Shown here: positions 33,501 to 44,600 of the stretch, in pieces
Layout of the letters: each line of letters starts with the position of its first letter
Numbering within the stretch: the stretch's first letter is position 1
Source of the DNA: Pterobdella sp. o SKG-2022
Taxonomy: Eukaryota; Annelida; Clitellata; Hirudinida; Piscicolidae
Reading direction: 5' to 3'
DNA: 64,000 bases
Assembly (NCBI GenBank): GCA_964035795.1
Contig: OZ038321.1
Coordinates: 25,139,781 to 25,203,780, forward strand
Made by a program: the position numbers and the translations under genes
The notes under the pieces: generated by a model
Databases searched by the model: none
What the model was told of the DNA's origin: nothing
What the model saw: the letters and a program-made list of their open reading frames with translations, nothing else

Positions 33501-36500
33501 GTGGTGTGTGGGTTTTATGATGGATTGTGTGGTATATGGGTGCATGTTACGTTGATGGTTTTGTGATGTTATTCAACATTGGTTTATTGTGAGAGTCTAA
33601 GATGCTTCCCTTAGCGTTATATGAATTTTTGTTGTTATTGTTGAGGTAGTTCTTTGTACAAGCAGGATGAGGTGGTTCGGACATGTAGAGCGTAGCGTGG
33701 GTTGGATTTATCAGGTGCAAAAGTTGGATTTAGATACTTGCAAGAAGCCTGGTAGGCCCAAAAAGACTTGGAATGAGCTCATATTGAATGATAAAAGAAA
33801 GCTAGACATGGTTTGTGCGGATCCACTCAATCGCTCTGAATGGAAAGGCCAACTTCGAGATAGAACTTTCAAAAAGCCCAACCCTTGGTAAAGAAAAACG
33901 GGCTATAAAAAGGATTTGATTGATTGATTGATTGTTGTTAATTAAAACATCAGCCAATTGATGTGTTGTCACTTGCAGGGGCCATCTGGACCGGAGACAA
34001 CACAGGAGAATGGGGTAGTTATGAGTTTTTTCATTATTATTATTGTTATTATTATTATTATTATCATTTTTACTTAATATATCATAATAATGTTGCTTTA
34101 TTATTTATTATCGAGTTGTGTTACTGCTATCATTGTTTTTATTCTTAACTAGGGCTAATAATATTTTCAATGATTGAAATTAAAGAGTTTCATGATTTTG
34201 ATTTTTTTCATATTTAATATTATTTTGTTTGCAATCAGTAGAGCCCATCTCAATAATATGAAATTCAAGGTTGAGCCTTTTCTTGATGAGAATTTTATAT
34301 TTTCAAATGTAAGGTACATGCATGGGAACTTAAGATTCTCTCGTGAAGTTTTTTACTTAAGATAGGCATTTATTAAACCTACATTTATTGCTTTATAATA
34401 TTTCTATTATTACAAGAAACAATGAACATAAAATGCTTTTTCTAAGTCTCATAAAATCAGGAAACATAAATTTTTAAGAATTTCTTTTATGTCATTCAAT
34501 ATTATCCTATCCACCTTCTCATTATAACCAGTAACCCATATTACCAGCACAACGATAACAATACAGGTCATTTAAAGGTTTCCATTCCAATGTTGTTGAC
34601 TATCTCAATGTCAGGCATCACCTTGTGTGGAGCTGATGTGGGAGGCTTTTTTAAAAACCCTGATGCAGAACTGATCACCAGATGGTACCAGGTGGGTGGA
34701 GGGGCAAGGCCGTTTTGTAAAAGAGAGGAAGGTTGTTGGGTTTTAGTGAGCTTTTTGCTAGGTGGATAGAAGATTTGTCGGTTTCAGTAGCTTTTGTGTG
34801 TATAATTTTGATGAAAAAAATCATAAATGACCTTTCATTTTAGGATTTATTGTTACTTAGCTTGTTTTGTAAAGTGAATTTTCCGTTTTTGTCTATTAGA
34901 ATAGTTTATTTGATATTTTCAATTGAATCAATTATGCAATTATCTATCCTACAATCATCCCAGGCCGCAGCCTTCCAACCCTTCTTTAGAGCACACGCCC
35001 ATCTCGACACCAAGAGACGTGAACCCTGGCTTTTGCCTAAGGACAACATGTTAGCCATTAGACAAGCTATCAGACTGCGATACATGCTCCTACCTTACTG
35101 GTCAGTATCCATGTTTCAGATGGTTTTATTTCATTATGTGGTCTTTATTCGATAGATGTGTTTTATTTTTTTTAATTATATTCAATGCCTTCACCAACGC
35201 TTTCATGTCAATTAAATTCTATCATAAGAGATTTGTTACACTGAACCTACCATCACATTATTACACTGAACCTATCATCACAACCACCTTTATACACGCA
35301 TCTAGGTACACGTTGTTTTACAAAGGAGAGAGGGAAGGTGGTCCCATTATGAAGCCATTATGGGTGGACTTTCCTGGCATTGAAGAGACGTTTGCTATCG
35401 ATGACCAGCACCTTGTTGGTTAGTGCTGCTAAGATGTGTGATGGTTCCTTTGTTGTAATGTTGTGTCTTTGTTGTTGTGTTGTGCCTTTGTTGTAATGTT
35501 GTGCTTTTGTTGTTGTGTTGTGTCTTTGTTGTTGTGTTGTGTCTTTGTTTTTGTGTTGTGTCTTTGTTGTTGTGTTATGTTGTGCGCAATCTTTTTTGAT
35601 TTTTTTTGTGGTTGTTTGGTTTTGTTTTCGTGTTGTGCTTTATGCTGTTTCTCGTCGTTTTTTTTACGTAATTTTAAAAGTTTGAACTTAACAAGAGCCT
35701 TGAAATTGTATTCAATTCGAAGCAACACTGAAAAGTTTTGAAACTATTTCAGTGTTTTTTTTTAAATTGAAAAAAAATTGGAGTTTCTTATTGAAATATA
35801 AACTTTCGGAGTGATGCACAATTTATATGGATAATTTAAATTGATTTCTAATGTAATCAGTATAAAAACAAGGAAAATCATCACATCGATATGAATGTAA
35901 TGTAATGCGGTATATATAAAGTGCTTTTCCTCGTAGTTTAAAGCGCTTGCTACAAATTTAATGTATCGAAAGCACACTGTGGAACATGTGCTAATTGTCG
36001 GCTCACGCGGGATTGAACCCGATAACTTTAGATAATTATTCTAATGTTCTACCAGCTGAGCTATTCGGGCTGACAAATAAACCTCAATAAAATCTTCTAC
36101 AGGCTCGGCAATATTGGTGAAGCCTGTGGTAGACCAAGGAAGTGTTGGAGTTACTGTGTATTTGCCTGGAGATGATGAGGTGGGTAGTGTGAGGGATGAG
36201 GGAGGGAAGGTGTTAGAGGTGAGAGTCGTGATTTGGTGAGGTGGGTGGTCAGAAAGGTGGTTTGTTTAAATGTTTAGTGTTAAGAAGCTCGTTTAAGTAT
36301 TGGAGAGAATTTTCCATCATCAACATGTGGAAATGATCCAAAGAGATTAAAATAGAAGGCAGACAGTTACCAAAATTCGAAGTGCACTGTTACCCTCACT
36401 GTACTAAGATGGCCTGTTTACTCCATTCAAAAGATCAACTTATAATAAAACATCTTATTACTAGTAACACCATTAACATTAGTTACAACTTAGATCGAAT

Positions 36501-38532
36501 CCATTGAATTGATAATACAATCAAATGGTGATACAATTGAATGATGATACTGTCGAATTGATACAGTTATGGTACGAGTTGGACTCCTACTCCGTGTACA
36601 GGGGCAATCAAAACCTCTATGTGCCAGTGCACCTCAATAAGGTTAAGTTCAACATTTTTTATTTTTTTTTATTTTTATTTGAAAATATATTTTTTTTGTA
36701 TGCCTCTTAATATGAAGAAAAGATTGTCAACAAAATGTTTTTATTCATAAGTTAATTTTACTTAATCATTTACATTGCAAACTTGCCCCAAATAATCTTT
36801 AAACGTACCCCAGTGAAATTATTTGCTTGATCAGTGTTTCTTCATCTACACAATCAATACAGTCTCCACATAATGACATCATCATCCCATCATCTAATCA
36901 GATTCCAGCCTTCTTGAGGGGAGGCAGCGTTGTGCCGATCAGAGAGAGGGTGAGAAGAAGTTCAATTCTCTCCAGGAATGATCCCTATACTCTCATTGTT
37001 GTTCTTGATGCCTATGTATGTGGTGTGGTGGTGTGGTTGTTGTGTGTGGTGATGTGGTGGGGTTGTTGTGTGTGGTTTGGTGGTGAGGTTGTTGTGTGTG
37101 GTTTGGTGGTGAGGTTGTTGTGTGGTTTGGTGGTGAGGTTGTTGTGTGTGGTTTGGTGGTGTGGTTGTTGTGCGTGATGCGGTGGAGTGTTTGCGTGTGG
37201 TGTGGTGAGGTTGTTGTTGTGTGTGGTGATGATGATTTCCACGATGAGGATTACTTTTGTTATCTTCATGTACAATACTTTGTGATTATCTGATGATAAT
37301 GGTGATAAAAAAAAGTTGTCACCCAAAGTAAAATTCCTATTACAAAGACAATGTATAACTGAAAAAAACCAATGAAAATGGCGGGCAGGGCTCGGCATCC
37401 GGGGAATTCTACCACGATGACTTCACCACGCATGAGTACCGCAATGGCAAGTTCATACACCGAATCTTCAACCTCAATAATGCTACTCTCTTCTCTAGCA
37501 GGTCAGGAAGGTGTATCTTTCTATGTGGTTTTGGGGTGTTTAAGTTGTTTATGTTCTTGTTAGTTATGTTATAAATTTTATGTTATAGTTTTTATTTTCT
37601 ATGTTTTCTTTATTTTAATAGTTTCAATCAACAGCCATTTTTTTCATATAATCTTAGTTCTCTATTTTATTTTATTTAGTTAATTTTGCACAATCCTCGT
37701 TAAAATTGTCATATCTATGGAAACTTACGTTAAATTGAATTGCATTTAACTATTTTGTATTCAAAGTTCATAATACTCAGTGGTCTAAAAACTCCTGAAG
37801 TTAATGCCACTATAATCATACTCGTAATTGATTTGATTTATTACGAGAATAGAATTTTGTCAGCTGTTGTCCAAAAGACTTTTTCTTTGAAGTATCAGTA
37901 AAATTTTTATTAACGTAATGTGTCTTGGTTTTTATTATAGTTGAAGGGAATGAAATATTAAGTCAAAAACATTGTATGAATCTTCTCATATTCTATCATT
38001 GTTTTGTTGTATACAACCCCATTGATACAAACCACTAGTTACTATATCGTATATTGTATTGTATCTTCAGAAACTTGAAGAAGGAAGGGGGGCAGTTCAG
38101 CACCAAGGTATGGTTCGAAAAGATTCTCTTATTAGGCTTCAATAAGCAGCCCTCCAACGTTATTCTCACTGTTGTCGGTTGGTGTTTTGTTATCAGTCTA
38201 CGTTATCTATGTATATGTCTGTCAATATAATTACTTATATCTCCTATCTATCGATATTATCTTTCCAACGTTACTCAACCCCATTTACTGGAGCATATAC
38301 AATAGTTTAATCTAATTGAATATTAACTTTTATATTCCTTATGTTCTTCAAGTCAAACATTTCTTATACAATAAAACACCATTATAGCTATCATAAGCTA
38401 TTTCTATCGCATTCAATTACAGACGAGCCTTCAGTCAACCTGGAGTTCTCTTATAGCAGTCAACAGAAAGTACTGATACTCCGCAAACCCGCCGTCAATA
38501 TCAACAAGGATTTCCAAATTTTCTTCAATTAG
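23858..38532 (+). CDS. GANAB: Glucosidase II alpha subunit (GH31), 26 exons, complete
   Basis: This ER enzyme trims the two inner alpha-1,3-glucoses from N-glycans and so controls calnexin/calreticulin cycles. The 26 exons join in phase to 2805 nt (934 aa, against about 944 in human). Residues 1-19 are a signal peptide ending ...NSCFA, followed by [19 protein letters not shown], which matches the vertebrate mature N-terminus. GH31 landmarks: [58 protein letters not shown] (nucleophile Asp530) and [11 protein letters not shown] (acid/base Asp606). The Asp-Asp spacing of 76 equals that of mammalian GANAB. No KDEL is present; the mammalian enzyme is retained through its beta subunit. Exons are listed in the sub-entries. 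Introns carry an LINE, two SINEs, an LINE 3' end and several minisatellites. Confidence 0.97.
24738..26982 (+). mobile_element. Decayed non-LTR retrotransposon (end of endonuclease plus RT) in GANAB intron 3
   Basis: Read on the plus strand: an endonuclease C-terminus ([20 protein letters not shown]), a linker ([20 protein letters not shown]), then RT segments [50 protein letters not shown] and [11 protein letters not shown]. The C-terminal [20 protein letters not shown] and [15 protein letters not shown] follow. The ORF is broken by in-frame stops at about 24955, 25347, 25563 and 25708 and by a frameshift shortly after YADD near 26290. The 3' end is (GAT)n at 26945-26980. The 5' end is truncated. 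It is inactive and in the same orientation as GANAB. Confidence 0.88.
27522..27571. repeat. (CA)n microsatellite just upstream of GANAB exon 5
   Basis: About 24 CA units with one CG interruption end 6 bp before the acceptor at 27577. This makes the 3' end of intron 4 strongly AC-rich in place of a polypyrimidine tract. Confidence 0.95.
28858..28976. repeat. 21-bp minisatellite at the 3' end of GANAB intron 7
   Basis: About four to five copies of a 21-bp unit close to AACACCACAACCACCATCAAC run up to the exon 8 acceptor (28980). The 5' end of the same intron carries GTTGTTGTTGATTATGGGG-like sequence that could pair with it. Confidence 0.9.
30474..30540 (+). repeat. Dispersed repeat shared with 40141-40200
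   Basis: About 60 bp in GANAB intron 10 (ACTCACGTTATCAATTGCAT, then ATACAAGTT and ACGAAAAGCTTCAGGG) resembles sequence in MMACHC intron 4 (ACTTACATTATCAATTTATG, then ATACAAGTT and ATGAAAAGCTTTGGG). The identity and the limits of the element are not known. Confidence 0.45.
33311..33452 (-). mobile_element. tRNA-derived SINE copy 4 in GANAB intron 16
   Basis: Antisense to GANAB. On the minus strand the head has CGATCTGTATAGCTCAAAAG and GGTTCGATCCCGCGTGGGCC, followed by the body. The 3' end has (TTACA)n-like repeats. It lacks part of the body between the head and the CGATACATTAAACC segment. Confidence 0.8.
33650..33935 (+). mobile_element. 3' terminus of a non-LTR retrotransposon in GANAB intron 16
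   Basis: A short open frame gives [20 protein letters not shown], then [17 protein letters not shown] and [12 protein letters not shown]. This is the typical C-terminus of a LINE ORF2 (WFGHVxR ... GRPxxTW). It ends with a stop after PNPW, followed by a GGGCTATAAAAAGGATTTG and GATT-repeat tail. Everything upstream is lost. Confidence 0.85.
35455..35585. repeat. GTTGTG-rich tandem repeat in GANAB intron 20
   Basis: Several units of about 19-20 bp close to TTTGTTGTTGTGTTGTGTC lie about 40-170 bp after the exon 20 donor. They create spurious Leu/Cys/Val ORFs and show nothing coding. Confidence 0.85.
35861..36074 (-). mobile_element. tRNA-derived SINE copy 5 in GANAB intron 20, with shared 3' flank
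   Basis: The full-length element on the minus strand has a head with GAATAGCTCAGCTGG and GGGTTCAATCCCGCGTGAGCC. The roughly 32 bp beyond the usual 3' end (35861-35892) also match the flank of copy 6 at 39210. Confidence 0.82.
37016..37222. repeat. GTGG-rich minisatellite starting at the exon 23 donor
   Basis: Degenerate units of about 20-27 bp (GTGTGTGGTTTGGTGGTGAG, GGTTGTTGTGTG) begin at the first base of GANAB intron 23 and continue for about 200 bp. The donor itself reads GTATGT. Confidence 0.9.
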
Positions 38533-39901
38533 GACTTTTTATACTTTTTCATGTATAAAACACTTTTTTTGTAGTGTTGATGGCTTTTATTTTACACCTC
38601 ACTCTGGCGCTACATAAATTGCCATTATTATTATTATTTTTATTATTACTATTAGTTTGATTTAAGAATTCTAGAGCCATTGTTAATGTAATAATCTGTT
38701 GTATGGCGTACACGATTGGTAGCATATTTCAGTATATAGGTGTTTTTCATAATTAAATATTTAAATTTCATCTGCTGTAAATGGTTAAATTCTATTTATT
38801 TAGTTTATTATTCATAGCCACATTAATTTTTAATTGGACTAAATATATTTAAAACGTTCGTTTATCTTGCATCTGAACCCTTGGGACAATTTCACTTGGG
38901 ATACAGAATATATACTTATAAGAACTACCAAGGAGAATATGACCACAAAGATAAAAGCTACCCAGTAGAATTGAATATATAATTAATAATAGCAGAAGAT
39001 ATAAGATGTTTCTCAAATAGGCCAGTCTTTATAGGATGTCTGAATTCAATAAACCATGCTGCAATCTATATAACATGCCGTAATTTCGTTTGGGAAATTG
39101 TTTAAGAATTTTTAAAATTCACATTGACTTAATAGGCTAATCAAAACGATTATTATAATGGTTTAATCAATTTTTTTGTGGGTAAATTTGCTTTATGCGT
39201 CAATGTGTGTATAAAAACAAGGAAAATCATCACATCGATATGAATGTAATGTAATGCGGTATATATAAAGTGCTTTTCCTCGTAGTTTAAAGCGCTTGCT
39301 ACAAATTTAATGTAGCGAAAGCACACTGGAACAGGTGCCAATGGATATATAGTTGTCAGTTGCTTTCAATATTTTTGTAAGGTTGGTTTAATTTTTTATT
39401 TTTAGGCACAAAGTAGTGATAATTTTCATAAATGAGGTTCAAAAAACATAACGTTTCAAAGCAGATGAAAATGTACTGAAACTAAAATTGTTCAACTCAA
39501 CAGAACAAAACATACCATAACAACAATATAAACACATAATTAATGATTCTTCTAATCAACTTCAAATGTATCGAGCATTGAAATGTCCTCAATAATGTAT
39601 CAAGCATTTTTAAACTTAATACATTATTCTCGCTGAAAACAGCTATAAAATGAATAGTGATATGATGAAAGCTAAAATAGAGACTTAAACTCAAAAAACG
39701 TTTGATTAAATATAAAGTATAGTCGGAAGCGAATGCTCAAATATATAAATGGTTTGTAAGGTATTTTTGAGACAATTCAAAAATAAGAAGGCAAAACCAA
39801 CATACAATATTCCTTTTAAATAAATAAAAAAACAAAAACATAAAATAAACCATAAAAAAATATAGTAATCATAAAAATAATGATTAAAAAAACAACAAAA
39901 A
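38533..39901. other. Convergent spacer between GANAB and MMACHC
   Basis: It holds the two 3' UTRs in opposite orientation. An AATAAA lies at about 39048 on the plus strand. It carries SINE copy 6 (39210-39345). No exon is seen. Confidence 0.6.
39210..39345 (-). mobile_element. tRNA-derived SINE copy 6, head missing
   Basis: It is near-identical to the 3' two thirds of copy 5, including about 30 bp of sequence outside the usual SINE end (TATAAAAACAAGGAAAATCA). It stops after the CACCTGTTCC segment, so the tRNA-like head is absent. Confidence 0.8.
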
Positions 39902-41389
39902 TCAGACGAGTGTTCCATCTCTAATCTTATTGGTCAGTTCCACGCGTTTGTCTGACGAGGTTTGGAAGTACAATTGTTGCAGGGAGGAATATCTGTCAAT
40001 TGGTGTTATGACATCTCTGAAGGCACCATCATTCCAAGAATGGTTGTATTTATCCAACATGAAGATTATCTGTTATTTTGTTTATAAGTTGTAGAAACAA
40101 TCAGGTTTATTGATAAAAGTATAGGAAGCCTTCTATAAGAATCACTTACATTATCAATTTATGATACAAGTTAGTCTTATGAAAAGCTTTGGGCATTAAT
40201 TTTGTTGTTAATACATTTAGTTATACAATTATTGATTTCCAAGATTTTTCAGTATTGTTTAATGATATTAAAACTTATGGCTTTTATCTCATTATAGACA
40301 ACTTCATATATTATTTCTTACTATTAATGATAAAATGGTCAATACAAAAGAGATAACTATTTCATTATATATACACCTGTTCATTAGTGAGAGTTTGATC
40401 TAAAATTTTTTGTGTCAAATGAGGTACTGTGGTATTTTTGAAGATCATCACTGCCCTCATACCAAACCAACCACCATACTTTGGATGCATACAAACACCA
40501 TAAATCTTTTTCTTTAAAATATATCATTTATGAGAAATTAGATAGATTACACTTTTGAAGAGAAATTTATGGATGAATTTGGAAATAATCTTGAATTTGA
40601 TTGGAAATTAAATTTTATAAAATTAAAGTGTTAATCTATGAATAATGTGGTAATATACAACAAAAATGTGTGTAAAAGTTTATTTTGAAGCTTATTCATC
40701 TTTTAAAGAATCATTATCAACTATATAAAAATGATGTTCTGAAAAATCAAAAAGCTTTTTAATAATCTTTTAAACACCTTTCTGTTGTATTTTACCAAAT
40801 TATAGAGTTTTCAAGATTATTTGAATATTTATTATTCTCTACACATTTTGAGGCCAAGGATCATCATGAGTGATGTGGTTTCTTTGGTAGTAATACACAG
40901 CTCCAGAAACATGACCAGCATTTTGAACTAATACTTTGGGTCGTTTTGAATGATGAATCTCAAAATCATGTACAATTTCAACATCCTTTTCTGGAAATAA
41001 CTGCAAAAAAAAAAATTTATAAATAAAATAAAATGAAAAAAAAATTGTAAAATACTTACATTTGCAACTTTTCTGAAAAAATCTTTCATGCATTCATCTA
41101 GAGGATCATTTTTTCCTTCACAGTTCCAGTCTTTAATGAATGGACAAAATACCTTTTCAAACATTGTTGGAGTGCTAACAAACAAATATGCAAGCGTGTT
41201 ATAAGGATATTTGAAATGGAAATTTTTGATGACGCTGTCATTGTACCAACCTATCTTCAAAAAATTAGCAAATATTCATGACAAGAGACATAAAACAGGC
41301 ATCAAAAAATAAAAAAAAACTTGGAAAGGGTACGCTTCGAATCCCTGAAAAGATATAAACTCATTTAATTTCCTACTAATTTCATCCAT
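39902..41389 (-). CDS. MMACHC: MMACHC-like cobalamin-processing protein (CblC), 5 exons, complete
   Basis: This is a cytosolic B12 chaperone that removes the upper-axial ligand (decyanation/dealkylation) before delivery to methionine synthase and methylmalonyl-CoA mutase. Exons on the minus strand: 41389-41321, 41254-41060, 41000-40845, 40505-40377 and 40069-39902. All are phase 0, giving 717 nt (238 aa) and a TGA stop. Landmarks are GFEAYPFQIGWYNDS, YLFVSTPTMFEKVFCPFI, DFEIHHSKRPKVLVQNAGHV, the SGAVYYYQRNH segment (cobalamin/flavin pocket), GVCMHPKYGGWFGMRAV and SWNDGAFRDVITPIDRYSS. The protein is shorter than human (282 aa) because the Pro/Ser-rich C-terminal tail is missing, as in other invertebrates. 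It is divergently paired with KIF14, with 292 bp between the start codons. Identification is from recalled human sequence. Confidence 0.95.
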
Positions 41390-41681
41390 ACTTTTTATAA
41401 GTTTGGATTTTGTACATTATGTTGAATTCATTTTTAAAATTATTTCAAAAAAATTTTTTTTAATATTAATAAAAAACCTAAAATAAATTTTATCAAAAAA
41501 ATTAATTAGTTATTTGCATAAAAATTAATTTTTGATAACCTGTGATTTAAATCTTTTTGGCGAACTGTTTGGCACTAAATTTGAAAACATTTTTTACTAA
41601 AAGGAAATTATATTTTTGTTTGAAATTCAAACAATTGTTTAAAATTTTTGAGTTTTTAACGTAACTTTTATGTAAAATATT
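41390..41681. promoter_or_regulatory. Putative bidirectional promoter of MMACHC and KIF14
   Basis: Only 292 bp separate the two start codons, so both 5' UTRs and core promoters must lie here, unless either gene has an upstream non-coding exon. The segment is very AT-rich with several A/T runs and no CpG-rich core. No TATA, initiator or transcription factor site can be named with confidence. Confidence 0.45.
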
Positions 41682-44600
41682 ATGTCGAAGCGATTGAATG
41701 TTGCTTTCAGAGAAACAGAAGATGTTTATCAAACACCTAAGAGAAGTTCGAGTAGAAGGGTTACTGAGTATAAACAGACACCAGATTGCTTTTCGAGGGT
41801 GGCTTTAGATTCGCCATTAGTCAGGTCCAAGAACATGGCCGTAAGTGCCGATGCCTTAAATTTTTACGGAAAACCCGACTTGAGTTGCTTCGATATTGAT
41901 TCAGAACATAGCCTTCGGTCAACAATAAGTGTCGGTGTGAGATTGAGGCCATTTACTCAAAGGTTGGATGGTTTTATTTAGATTATGTTATATTATCATT
42001 TCAAACTTCTTAAATTCATATTTTTACATTACTTAATATTAATTTTAAAATTAATTTTTTTCCAAGAGAGTTATTAGATAATGATTCAAAATGTGTTGTG
42101 AATATGATGGGTAATGAAACTGTTGTCACAACAGAAAGAGGAGACAGATACAGGTTATAACTTTTAATACATAAATTAAAATTTTTATACATAGAAAAAA
42201 CAAATAATATAATTTAATTAATATTTGGTCAATATTATTTTGTGTTTTTTTTAAATTTAAATTGAGATCATTATAAAAATAACAAACAAATATATTAATA
42301 TTTAAACAACTTCAAAATGCAACAGATTCACTTATGACCATTCTTTCTTCTCATATGACACCTCTGAGGTAAATTACGCCAGTCAAGATGTAGTCTATCA
42401 AAAACTTGCCAGACCCCTCCTAAATAAGGTTTAGTAACAGTGTGATTATGAATAATATAAATAATACAAATTGAATGTTTGCTGTTAGAATTGGTAAAGC
42501 TCAATAAGATTTATTTTAGATCCAAATGTAGCTTGGTCAAAGTTACTGTTATCTTATTGCTAGTTTAATTTTGTGAAGCCAAACTAATGAATTCAAAAAC
42601 TATCATATGTTGAATATTTTATTTAGATAGCACATTGTTGAGCACTTGACTATGTTAAACTTGTAGTCAAAAGCTCCATATTTCAAATTAATATTTAAAA
42701 ATCAATAATTTCAAAAAGGCTTGGCCATGTGATGACAATAGTTTTATTGATCATGAAATATTACGTTATTACATCACAATTTAAAACTTACCACCATTAA
42801 GTGTTCTCACAGTCATCATTAAAATGGCAGGTTTTACAAGGCTACAATGCATGCCTTTTTGCATATGGACAGACTGGTAGTGGCAAAAGTTATAGGTACT
42901 CCACTTGGTTTATCTTGGTTTATGTTGTTTTATTAGTCTTTTTAAAGCTGTTTTTCAAACTTCTTTTTCCATTGTTTTCTTTATTAACAAATTCGTTATA
43001 TTGTTTTCTTTTTCAAACAGAGAACAGCTAAATAAATTTGTATTTTCATCATTTCCTTCATTATCACCCCCACAGCATTATGGGACATGGAGCAGATGTT
43101 GGCATTGTGCCAAGATTTTGTGGTGAGCTGTTTGATAGGGTGGCTGCTGATAATGATCAGGTGAGTGCACGTTATAATTCAATAAAATAAGTTACTTTTT
43201 CATGATAAATCTTGATAATGTCAGCTCTTACTTGGTCCATAGAGCTCAGCTGGTAGAGACTAGTTATCTAAAGTTGCCGGGTTTGATCCCACATTGGGCT
43301 AACAATTAGCATCTGTTCCACAGTGTGTTTTTGCATCTAAACCCATAAAAATAGAACTATAAAGACGATAAATTATAAAAAATTCTATTCTTTAATAAAA
43401 CATTTGCATTCAGAATAATTTCATATAGGGATGTATATTTAAAATCCACTACTCCAAGTCTACCACATGGTTCAATGCATCCACTACAGGCAGACTACAA
43501 CATAGAGATAAGTTACTATGAGATATACAATGAGAAGATTCACGACCTCTTAGCCTCCACCCTCAACAAGGACAAGTTTACCAAAAAACCCAACGTACCT
43601 TCTTTCTTATTATTGCCTATGTGTCCTTCTTATTTGTTTTATGTTTATAATTAGTTTTGGTTTTTATTTTATGTTTGCGATTATTCATATATAAGATAAA
43701 CAATGCTTCTATCTTATTAATCTGTCTGCAATATACTAACCCAACTATACCCACCCTCTAACCGTTCACTACACCAATTGCAATCCATCTATTCCTCTTT
43801 ATTTATTAACTCATTCATAATTTTTCACTAACATAATACCTCTCCACGTCTACACAGTTAAGGGTGAGAGAGCATCCGAGCCTGGGTCCATTTGTGGATG
43901 GCTTATCCACCTACATCGTCAAGAGTTTTAGTGACGTAGAGTCTTGGCTGAATGTTGGAAACAAGAGAAGAGCCACTGCTGCCACAGCTGTCAATGATAA
44001 TAGTAGCAGAAGTCACTCTGTTTTCACCATTGTTATCACTAAGACCATGGTGAGAATAATGGGGGTGATTTTTGTTGAGGGTTATAGGTGCTAGTGGTGA
44101 CGTGTGTGGGTAGGTTTATGTTTGAGAGAAGTGTTTAATTTTGTGTTGGAAGGCCTCAGAGGTTCGTTTGAATGTAATTGGCGTAGAGATTTTTGGTAGG
44201 CATTCAGTTTTTGTTATATATTTATACCTTGTTGTCAAATTAGATGGATTAGTAAAACAATTCTGTAGTTGTTAAAAAATAGCTTCATGTAATAAGGCAA
44301 TTTTTTCGATATATAAGACTCATTATCATTCTCATCCACCCATTATAAATGCTACTACAGTCATCAGAGATAGAAGGGACAACACATAATCACAACATCA
44401 CAAGCAAGATCAACCTAGTTGACCTGGCTGGCAGTGAAAGGCAAGCCCATTCAAAAACTCATGGAGAACGACTAAGGGTTAATATTAATGAGAAAAACAA
44501 TAATTAAAATAATAACAATAATAATAAGTATCATCATCATCATCATCATTTTATATCCGTTTCCTTGCTAAAGTAAGTTGGATAGGAGTGAAAAATGCTA

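Larger units (their letters stand above)
30188..34691 (+). other. GANAB: GANAB exons 10-18 (catalytic barrel)
   Basis: Exon coordinates: 30188-30293, 31166-31227, 31544-31621, 31912-32120, 32333-32413, 32658-32800, 33124-33220, 33979-34014 and 34567-34691. Exon 15 carries the nucleophile motif, and the 36-nt exon 17 carries almost only the acid/base motif. Exon 18 gives [21 protein letters not shown], a hallmark of GH31. Confidence 0.93.
34964..38532 (+). other. GANAB: GANAB exons 19-26 (end of barrel and C-terminal beta domains)
   Basis: Exon coordinates: 34964-35100, 35306-35418, 36103-36179, 36567-36641, 36902-37015, 37389-37501, 38071-38177 and 38423-38532. Landmarks are [44 protein letters not shown] and [20 protein letters not shown]. 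The end is [19 protein letters not shown] followed by TAG. Confidence 0.93.

Noticed and set aside
37012..37398. His/Thr/Pro-rich ORF on the minus strand and Val/Leu/Cys ORF on the plus strand
   Set aside because: Both come from the GTGG minisatellite in GANAB intron 23.
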